The translations under genes were made by a program, and so were the position numbers. Positions 1 through 5,314 of a DNA stretch of 8,418 nt are shown here, piece by piece. Each line of letters opens with the position of its first letter. The stretch's first letter is position 1. This stretch comes from Chloroflexota bacterium (GTDB lineage Bacteria > Chloroflexota > Dehalococcoidia > SM23-28-2 > RBG-16-64-32): contig JADFTG010000038.1 in NCBI GenBank assembly GCA_022560365.1, positions 1-8,418 of the forward strand. Direction: 5' to 3'. Under the pieces are notes generated by a model. That model was not told the DNA's origin and ran no database searches. It was given only the letters and a program-made list of their open reading frames with translations.

Positions 1-339
1 CGAATAGGAGGGACGGTGCGCCCTCAAGCCGCACCCCGTTCCCGCTCGTCCCGAGGTTCAACGTATCCGCAGGATTCTCGAAGGGCGAGCAGAGCACCAG
101 CGTGCCCCTATCGCGGCGTTCGTGCTCCGCTCGTGGTGAGGCTCTCGAACCATGAGCGGGGCGAGCGGCCGGATATGCACGGCGCACGTAGCTGCGCCTT
201 TCCGGAGGGTCCGTAGGGCTTGCTGGGGGGATCCGTAGGGCAGCCTTCCGGAGTGGGGCCGGAGCAGCGGGCGTAAACGCATGTAGCCGCATGGCTTTAG
301 CCTTGCCGGGGTGGGGGGTGGGCGCGATGCCCGTGAGCC
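1..339. repeat. Gene-free region with degenerate intergenic repeats and hairpins
   Basis: No convincing coding frame is present; the short frames here have no recognisable protein character. The stretch holds several small repeat or hairpin units: the long hairpin at 127-159 (separate entry), a perfect 6-bp stem GGCGCA/TGCGCC at 181-198, two copies of TCCGTAGGGC at 210-219 and 232-241, two copies of TTCCGGAG at 200-207 and 247-254, and the self-complementary GGCTTTAGCC at 293-302. The GTAGGGC and GGCTTTAGCC pieces resemble worn copies of dispersed intergenic repeats common in GC-rich environmental bacteria (recollection, not checked). It lies downstream of the minus-strand MFS gene, so some hairpins may also end that transcript, but I see no T-tract on that strand. 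Confidence 0.5.
127..159. repeat. REP-like inverted repeat (11-bp stem, 11-nt loop)
   Basis: CCGCTCGTGGT at 127-137 pairs with ACCATGAGCGG at 149-159 over 11 bp, with one G-U pair, around an 11-nt loop. The core GTGGTGAGNCTNTCGAACCA type resembles an interspersed palindromic element that I recall from many environmental bacterial genomes; its family identity is inferred, not checked. There is no T-run after either arm, so a simple intrinsic terminator is unlikely. Confidence 0.55.
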
Positions 340-1539
340 TCAGGACGAGTGGGTCGGAGCAGTCCGGCGGCGACGCTCCGCCAACAGCCAGAGGACGAGC
401 GCGATGAAGAACGAGACCGACATGATCGCCGAGAGGCCCAGGAACGCCGCCTGTGTGTCCCAGATGTCGACGAAGACGCCGGCGATGATGCCGCCCGTCC
501 CGCCTAACCCGAAGCCAGCGAAGAACGAGAAGCCGTAGCTGCGGCCGACAGCGCCTGGCGGCGAGTAATCCGCGATGAGGCCTGTCCAGAGCGGTTGCGC
601 GGCGAAGTAGAAGAACACAAACACTGAGGCGATGACGACAAGCGCCCAGCCGCTGACGAGGCCCGTGAGCACGAGCGGTGGCACCGTTAGCAGGCAGATG
701 ATCGGAGCGAGCGGCTCCAGCCGATAGCGCTGAGACAGGCTGCCGCCGATGAGCTGCCCGACGGCGCCGGTGAGCAGCGCGACCGTGACGAAGGCGCCGC
801 CGAAGTCGGCGTTCACGAAGTCCTCCAGGTGCTTCGGCAGGTAAGTGATCGCGCCGCGGTAGACCATGCCACTGACGATGAACGCCGCGTAGACGAGCAG
901 CAGCGGGATGAAGAAGCGGTTGCCCTCCTTCGTGCTCCGGTCACCGGCCTCCTCGGCGGCGTCGACGGCGACTGTCTCCGAGCCGGGCCGCACGTCGAGC
1001 CGCGTCATCGCCAGGACCAGCGCCAGGAGCGCCGACAGACTGCCGACGAAGAAGAACGCAAGCCGCCAGTCGACGAGCAAGGCGAGGCCGATGGCGATAG
1101 CCGGCGCCATCGCCTGACCGACATTCCCAGCCACGCCGTGGAGGCCGAGACCAAGTCCCCGCTGGCGCACGCCCTGGGCGACGAGCGAGATGCCCGCCGG
1201 GTGGTATAACCCCGCCGTCAGCCCGAGGCCGAGCAGCGCAGCGGCCAGCCACCATGCATTCGGCGAGAGGCCGACGAGCACGGCCATCACCGCCGATCCA
1301 CCGAAGGCGTACACGAGCACCCGCCGCGAGCCCAGGCGGTCGGCGAGGAAGCCGGCCGGTATCGCGCTGCTGCCGAAGGCCCAGCCGAACATCGACGCGA
1401 TACCGCCGGTGACGACGGCGCGAAGGCCGAATTCGGCCGCGATCCGGGTCAGCATCGCCGCGTACGTTAGTTCGAGGATATGCGTGAGCCCGTGCGCCAT
1501 CGCGATGTACGTCATGATGCGGCGCTCGTCCGGATTCAT
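340..1539 (-). CDS. MFS transporter (12-TM permease, substrate unknown)
   Basis: A 399-residue major facilitator superfamily carrier, the normal length for a 12-helix member, acting in the cytoplasmic membrane. Hydrophobic segments run through the whole protein. A motif-A-like loop after TM2, ADRLGSRRVL (66-75), is the clearest family signature. The LYHPAG segment (111-116) recalls the fosmidomycin-resistance (Fsr) type of MFS efflux carriers. The two six-helix halves are joined by a charged cytoplasmic loop at about 181-207, and the C-terminus is basic (RRRR, 389-392). The ATG at 1539 is used; no Shine-Dalgarno site precedes it, and an in-frame Met at residue 9 is an alternative. It is the last of four same-strand genes, so it may import or export the compound handled by the upstream aminotransferase, dehydrogenase and hydrolase. 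The substrate cannot be read from the sequence. Confidence 0.9.
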   Translation of the reverse strand: MNPDERRIMTYIAMAHGLTHILELTYAAMLTRIAAEFGLRAVVTGGIASMFGWAFGSSAIPAGFLADRLGSRRVLVYAFGGSAVMAVLVGLSPNAWWLAAALLGLGLTAGLYHPAGISLVAQGVRQRGLGLGLHGVAGNVGQAMAPAIAIGLALLVDWRLAFFFVGSLSALLALVLAMTRLDVRPGSETVAVDAAEEAGDRSTKEGNRFFIPLLLVYAAFIVSGMVYRGAITYLPKHLEDFVNADFGGAFVTVALLTGAVGQLIGGSLSQRYRLEPLAPIICLLTVPPLVLTGLVSGWALVVIASVFVFFYFAAQPLWTGLIADYSPPGAVGRSYGFSFFAGFGLGGTGGIIAGVFVDIWDTQAAFLGLSAIMSVSFFIALVLWLLAERRRRTAPTHSS

Positions 1540-1552
1540 GGTTGGCGAATAG

Positions 1553-1631
1553 AGGTGCGAGGTGCCAGGTGCGAGGTGTCAGAGGAGAGGGCTGGCTCCG
1601 TTCCCTGTCTCCTGTCTCTTGTCACCTGTCT
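1553..1631. repeat. Two heptamer tandem-repeat arrays
   Basis: Four contiguous 7-bp units lie at 1553-1580 (AGGTGCG, AGGTGCC, AGGTGCG, AGGTGTC). A second array at 1604-1631 reads CCTGTCT, CCTGTCT, CTTGTCA, CCTGTCT. Both keep a 7-bp period, and they are separated by about 23 bp of purine-rich then mixed sequence. The second array reaches the stop codon of the aminotransferase gene, and the first begins 13 bp before the MFS start codon. Together they fill almost the whole spacer. The pattern recalls the short tandemly repeated heptamers known in cyanobacteria and other phyla; any relationship is untested. Confidence 0.7.
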
Positions 1632-2977
1632 CAGACGAGGTCTTCGGCACGCATCTCGCCGACCGCCGCCTCGAACGCCTTGATCGTGTGATCGATGTCG
1701 GCGTCGGTGTGGACGCCGCTGACGAAGCCGCCGCTGCCGCCCATCAGGTCGACTCCGTGGTTGATCAGCGCTCGCTTGAGCGCGACGTTCAGCTTACCCG
1801 GCATCTGCGGCGGCGCGTCCGGCCCGGGCCACTCGACACCGGCTTGCGGCCGCGGCGCCTCCTGGCCCAGCGCTATGTGGAAGTAGCTGGCGAGCCCGTA
1901 GATGACGCCTGGCACGCCGGTGCGATCGAGCACGCTGTTCAGCTCGCGGACGAGGCGCTCGTTGAGGGCGTCGGCGCGGGCGTGGTGCTCTCCACTGGCG
2001 ACCATCGCCAGCATCGCCCCTCCGGCGGCGGCGGAGACCGGGTTGGCGTTGAAGGTGCCGGGGTGCTGCACGCGCTTGCGGGCGTTCCACGGAGAGTCGC
2101 GGAACTCGATCATGGAGATGACATCGCCGCGGCCGCAGACGGCGCCGCCCGGCATGCCGCCGGCGAGGATCTTGGCGAGCGTCGTCAGGTCTGGCGTCAC
2201 GCCGTAGCGGGCCTGAGTGCCGCCCGGTGACACCCGGAAGCCGGTCACGACCTCGTCGAAGATGAGCACGGTGTTGTGGCTGGCCGTCGCATCCCGCAGC
2301 GCCGAGAGGAACGCCGGGTCGAGGGGGAGCGTGCCCCACGAGGCGCCGGTCGGCTCCAGGATCACGGCCGCGAAGTCGCCCGTCGCCAACCGCTCCTCGA
2401 CCGCGTCGATGTCCCCCTGAGGGATGCTGATGGTGTTACTCATCGTCGCGCTGGGGACGCCGGCCGACTCCGGGCTCTCCGCTTCGGGGTTGCGGGAGCC
2501 GACGACGGCGTCGTGCCAGCCGTGGAAGTGGTGATCGAACTTGAGCAGACGGTCGCGGCCCGTGTGAGCGCGAGCGAGGCGGATCGCCATCAACGTCGCC
2601 TCGGTGCCAGAGCTAGTGAAGCGCACCTCCTCGGCGCAGGGCACCAACTCCTTGACGCGCTGGCCCCACTCCAGCTCCAGCCGGTGGTTGGCGCCGAAGT
2701 GCGTGCCCTTGTTCGCCTGCTCGACGATCGCCGCCGTGATGTCCGGGTGGGTGTGGCCCATGAAGAGGGCGCCGTGTCCCATCACGAAGTCCACGATGTC
2801 GTTGCCGTCGACGTCGCTCTTGCGCCCGGCCTGTGCCCGCTCGACGAAGATCGGGAACGGGGTGACATAACGCACGTCGTGCGTCACGCCCGAAGGGAAG
2901 ACGCGCGACGACTCCTCGTAGAGCGCGGCAGACTGCGGATGGAGCCGCACGTAGGTGTCGAGGATCGATTCGCTCAT
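1631..2977 (-). CDS. PLP class III aminotransferase, glutamate-1-semialdehyde aminomutase-like
   Basis: A 448-residue fold-type I PLP enzyme. Visible landmarks are SSGTEA (122-127, cofactor phosphate site), the aromatic/His segment HHFHGWHD (149-156), ILEP (206-209), the PLP-ring DEVVTGFR (241-248), the Schiff-base lysine K269 in LAKILAGGMPGGA, and GTFNANP (307-313), which corresponds to GT-SGNP of the family. All catalytic positions are present. The length fits the family (about 430-450 residues). True HemL converts glutamate-1-semialdehyde to 5-aminolevulinate. Here no tetrapyrrole gene is nearby, the GTFNANP variant differs from typical HemL, and the neighbours are a hydrolase, an amine-dehydrogenase-like enzyme and a carrier. 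A paralogue acting on another amino or keto acid is therefore more likely. The ATG at 2977 is supported by the family-like N-terminus (residues 16-35 precede the conserved PSGVTHDVR segment); no clear Shine-Dalgarno site is seen. Confidence 0.88.
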   Translation of the reverse strand: MSESILDTYVRLHPQSAALYEESSRVFPSGVTHDVRYVTPFPIFVERAQAGRKSDVDGNDIVDFVMGHGALFMGHTHPDITAAIVEQANKGTHFGANHRLELEWGQRVKELVPCAEEVRFTSSGTEATLMAIRLARAHTGRDRLLKFDHHFHGWHDAVVGSRNPEAESPESAGVPSATMSNTISIPQGDIDAVEERLATGDFAAVILEPTGASWGTLPLDPAFLSALRDATASHNTVLIFDEVVTGFRVSPGGTQARYGVTPDLTTLAKILAGGMPGGAVCGRGDVISMIEFRDSPWNARKRVQHPGTFNANPVSAAAGGAMLAMVASGEHHARADALNERLVRELNSVLDRTGVPGVIYGLASYFHIALGQEAPRPQAGVEWPGPDAPPQMPGKLNVALKRALINHGVDLMGGSGGFVSGVHTDADIDHTIKAFEAAVGEMRAEDLV

Positions 2978-3176
2978 GGCGTCAGATTCGTCTAATCGGG
3001 GCGTTGGAGCAACCCTGGCGGGCGGATATGCGGGCCCCGAACTCGCCTGAAGTGGTCCGGCGGTGGGTTAGTCGCTCCCGATGGGATTCTCGGAGACGCG
3101 CGAGCGAGGGTCAAGCGCGGGGCCGCTAGGCGTGTGGACAGGGGGCGAAGCAACGGACTGGCGCGCGGTCGGCGGG

Positions 3177-4307
3177 CTACTCGAACTCGCGGGTGACGGG
3201 CCGTGGGCGGTAGTAGGGGAGCATCGGGAAGTCGCGCATCGTGAGCAGGCCGACCTGGTGGCTGCGGGCGATTGCGGGAATGCAGTTGGCGACGATCGCC
3301 GCCGTGGCGCCGTCGCCCTGGATGCCGCCCGGGATCAGCATGCGCACTGGTGGCTTGCCGTCGATCTCGATCACGTCGCGTGGTTCTTGCGCACCGAGCG
3401 ACATCTCGAGGTCCAGCCGGATGACCTCGTTGCCGCCCATGACGCCCCGCGCCGACTGGCGCAGGCCCAGCGAGTAGCCTTTCTCGACAGAGTAGAACTC
3501 GGTCTTCTTGCGCCTCCGCGCGACGACGGGTTCGAGCGTTTCGATCACGTCTTCTAGGTGCCAGCCCAGCGTGTCGGAGATCATGAAGACGGACTCGCGG
3601 AGGCCGACGTGGCCGATCGCCCCGTCCGTGGCACCCGCCTGGAAGCCCCGCGGGCTGAGGCCGACGCCGGCCTTCCGCTGCAGCTGAATGCGGCGCTGGC
3701 TGATGTCGACTATGCGTTCTACGCGGATCGCTTTCACGCCCTGGCAGACGGTCAGCATCACCAGGGGCAGCAGGTCCATCACGAAGCCCGGGTTGACTCC
3801 CGTTCCCAGGACGCGCACGCCGCTCTCGCGGGCACGACGGTCCAGCTTGTTGGAGATCTCGGGGTAACGCACCCACGGGAAGGCGAGTTCCTCGCAGGTG
3901 GAGATGACGCTCTTCTCTGCGGCCACGATGTCCAGGATCTGGGGATAGACCTCGGTGAGTGAGGAGCCCGTGGAGTGGACGACGACGTCGGCGAAAGTGT
4001 CCTTGAGCACAGGCTCGACGTCGTACTGGACGGGGATTCCCAGCGTGTGGCCGATGTCTGCGGCCTCGCCCAGGTCGCGGCCGGACTTGGACGGGTGAGC
4101 GTCGATGGCGGCGACGATCTCGATATCGGGGTTGTTGAGCACGGCGCGCACGACTTCGGAGCCGATGGCGCCGATGCCGTAGTGAATAGTGCGGATTTTA
4201 TCCTGGTCCAAGTGCCTCTCCACGTTCCAGGGTACGGTCTTGCTGGCGGCCTCCTCGCTGAAGTCGCCGAAGGCCCCTTCCTTGGTGGTTGCGTCGTCGC
4301 CGCTCAT
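3177..4307 (-). CDS. DapB-like NAD(P)-dependent dehydrogenase (2,4-diaminopentanoate dehydrogenase-type)
   Basis: A 376-residue oxidoreductase with an N-terminal Rossmann domain and a C-terminal domain of the dihydrodipicolinate-reductase/2,4-diaminopentanoate-dehydrogenase group. The dinucleotide site is HYGIGAIGSEV (42-52). HSTGSSL (111-117), STCEELAFPW (136-145) and GTGVNPGFVMD (168-178) are characteristic of the diaminopentanoate dehydrogenase branch. The type enzyme, from clostridial ornithine degradation, oxidatively deaminates 2,4-diaminopentanoate to 2-amino-4-oxopentanoate. This subfamily is broad and mostly uncharacterised, so the substrate is not assigned. About 38 acidic, probably flexible residues precede the Rossmann strand. 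The start is uncertain: ATG at 4307 is chosen, but an in-frame GTG at 4328 would add seven residues, and neither has a Shine-Dalgarno site. It lies 73 bp downstream of the hydrolase gene and 199 bp upstream of the aminotransferase gene, all on the same strand. Confidence 0.83.
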   Translation of the reverse strand: MSGDDATTKEGAFGDFSEEAASKTVPWNVERHLDQDKIRTIHYGIGAIGSEVVRAVLNNPDIEIVAAIDAHPSKSGRDLGEAADIGHTLGIPVQYDVEPVLKDTFADVVVHSTGSSLTEVYPQILDIVAAEKSVISTCEELAFPWVRYPEISNKLDRRARESGVRVLGTGVNPGFVMDLLPLVMLTVCQGVKAIRVERIVDISQRRIQLQRKAGVGLSPRGFQAGATDGAIGHVGLRESVFMISDTLGWHLEDVIETLEPVVARRRKKTEFYSVEKGYSLGLRQSARGVMGGNEVIRLDLEMSLGAQEPRDVIEIDGKPPVRMLIPGGIQGDGATAAIVANCIPAIARSHQVGLLTMRDFPMLPYYRPRPVTREFE

Positions 4308-4380
4308 TATGGCCAAAGGTTCGGGCACAGGATCGCTATGCCCTATCTAATAAAACTCGGATTTCGGTCCAAACGTTACA

Positions 4381-5202
4381 TTAACTAGCGCAGGATTCGG
4401 CGAATTCATGCGCTAGTTCGTTAAAAATGTCCGGCGCTTCGAAGTAAACGGAGTGTCCCGCGCCCGGCACGACGACCATCCGTGAGCCCGGCAGCAGCGA
4501 GTGGGCGATCTCCATCAGAGACACCGGGAACACCTCGTCGTGCTCGCCGCCGATGAACAGCACCGGCATCGGCAGCGCCGCCAGTTGCTCTCGCGTGGCG
4601 CTGGTTTCCGTGGGTCGCTCGAGGGCGCGCAGACGCTGGACCTGCCGTGCGCGGTCCAGGCGGTTAGGGCCGTTCTCGTTGAGGAGGCGTATCTGCTTGT
4701 AGAGGAACGCGCGGTCTTTGTGCTGACGCGAAAACGCGGGCGCCAGCACACGCTTGATCTTCTCTGTGCTGCGTCGCTCCCAGACGAGGCGCACGGCTTC
4801 ACGCTGATCGTCGCTCGCCGCGAGCCAGACTTCGCGCCGCATACCGGCGAACGTGTTCGCCATGAGCAGGCCCTTGACGCGCTCCGGCTGTGCGATCGCC
4901 AGGCCGAGGCAGCTGTAGCCGCCCATCGAGTGTCCGGCCAGCACCGCTCCCTCGATCTCGAGGTGGTCCAGCAGTGCCCCCAGGTCCTCGATGAACGTCT
5001 CGGGTCCACGATCGTCCGTGTCGTGCGAGAGGCCCCAACCGCGATGGTCGAACGTTATGATGCGCCAGTGGCGGGAGAGCACGGGCACCTGCTGCCACCA
5101 GCTCAGGTGGTTGCCGCCCGCTCCATGAGCGAGAATGATCGGCGTGCCTTCGCCGTACTCCTCGTAGTAGAGGTCGATGCCGTTGACTGGTGCGAAGGGC
5201 AT
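4381..5202 (-). CDS. Alpha/beta-fold hydrolase
   Basis: A 273-residue soluble alpha/beta hydrolase with a complete catalytic triad: nucleophile S92 in GHSMGG (90-95), acid D222 in GGEHDEVFP, and H250 in GAGHS. The oxyanion loop is HGAGG (26-30). Residues of about 120-200 form the cap region, rich in Arg and Lys. The family includes esterases, lactonases, haloperoxidase-like and C-C bond hydrolases, and the sequence does not separate these. The frame is open upstream to an ATG at 5289, but the chosen start at 5202 fits the family N-terminus (VNGIDLYYEEYG). The extra 29 residues would be encoded by AT-rich DNA that looks regulatory and contains a palindrome. A TACCAT -10-like box sits 6 nt before the ATG. 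It is the first gene of the minus-strand group. Confidence 0.88.
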   Translation of the reverse strand: MPFAPVNGIDLYYEEYGEGTPIILAHGAGGNHLSWWQQVPVLSRHWRIITFDHRGWGLSHDTDDRGPETFIEDLGALLDHLEIEGAVLAGHSMGGYSCLGLAIAQPERVKGLLMANTFAGMRREVWLAASDDQREAVRLVWERRSTEKIKRVLAPAFSRQHKDRAFLYKQIRLLNENGPNRLDRARQVQRLRALERPTETSATREQLAALPMPVLFIGGEHDEVFPVSLMEIAHSLLPGSRMVVVPGAGHSVYFEAPDIFNELAHEFAESCAS

Positions 5203-5208
5203 AGCGGG

Positions 5209-5238
5209 ATGGTAACCGGCAGGCGAGCCGGGCCGCAA
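5209..5238 (-). promoter_or_regulatory. Candidate leaderless promoter of the hydrolase gene
   Basis: Read on the minus strand, TTGCGG (5238-5233) is followed after 18 nt by TACCAT (5214-5209), and the ATG begins 6 nt later at 5202. The -10 matches TATAAT at 4 of 6 positions and the -35 at 3 of 6. The position implies transcription starting at or next to the A of the start codon. It is only pattern-based, but it agrees with the missing Shine-Dalgarno site. Confidence 0.35.
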
Positions 5239-5241
5239 CAA

Positions 5242-5257
5242 ATCAACAATTGTTGAT
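5242..5257. promoter_or_regulatory. Perfect 16-bp palindrome, candidate operator between divergent genes
   Basis: ATCAACAATTGTTGAT reads the same on both strands. It is set in an AT-rich island inside otherwise GC-rich DNA, between the divergent hydrolase and phosphoribosyltransferase-fusion genes. Its centre is about 47 bp upstream of the hydrolase start and about 65 bp upstream of the fusion-gene start, just beyond the hydrolase -35-like box. An uninterrupted symmetric site of this size suits a dimeric helix-turn-helix regulator (GntR, MarR or TetR type). No regulator gene is visible in the window, so the binding protein is unknown. Confidence 0.5.
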
Positions 5258-5300
5258 AAGAAATAGGCAAAAGTCATAGCATTTGACACGGTACTTATCT

Positions 5301-5306
5301 TAGAAT
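5301..5306 (+). promoter_or_regulatory. -10 box of the phosphoribosyltransferase fusion gene (leaderless type)
   Basis: TAGAAT matches the TATAAT consensus at 5 of 6 positions and ends 8 nt before the ATG at 5315, with no Shine-Dalgarno site between. The sequence TAGAATGAGCTTAGATG is strikingly like TAGAATGGGCTACATG in front of the gene at 8024. A TTGACA at 5283-5288 lies only 12 nt upstream, too close to serve as a normal -35 for this box. Confidence 0.45.
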
Positions 5307-5314
5307 GAGCTTAG

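Noticed and set aside
1553..1631. CRISPR array
   Set aside because: The units are 7 bp, directly contiguous and without spacers; no cas gene is present.
2276..2995. A 239-codon plus-strand frame opposite the aminotransferase gene
   Set aside because: It has the typical Ala/Arg/Val antisense composition of a GC-rich gene, with no recognisable domain.
2992..3876. A 294-codon minus-strand frame overlapping the dehydrogenase gene
   Set aside because: It is Arg/Pro/Ala-rich without motifs, and overlaps a conserved Rossmann enzyme in another frame.
4344..4372. Promoter for the dehydrogenase gene (minus strand TTGGAC, 17 nt, TAGATA)
   Set aside because: Both boxes match the consensus at only about 3 of 6 positions, too weak to annotate despite the AT-rich setting.
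5203..5289. Extended N-terminus of the hydrolase starting at 5289
   Set aside because: The extra 29 residues are not family-like and are encoded by AT-rich DNA containing a palindrome and promoter-like sequences.
5283..5306. TTGACA plus TAGAAT as one complete promoter for the HPRT fusion gene
   Set aside because: The spacer is only 12 nt, too short for a normal sigma-70 promoter; only the -10-like box is kept.
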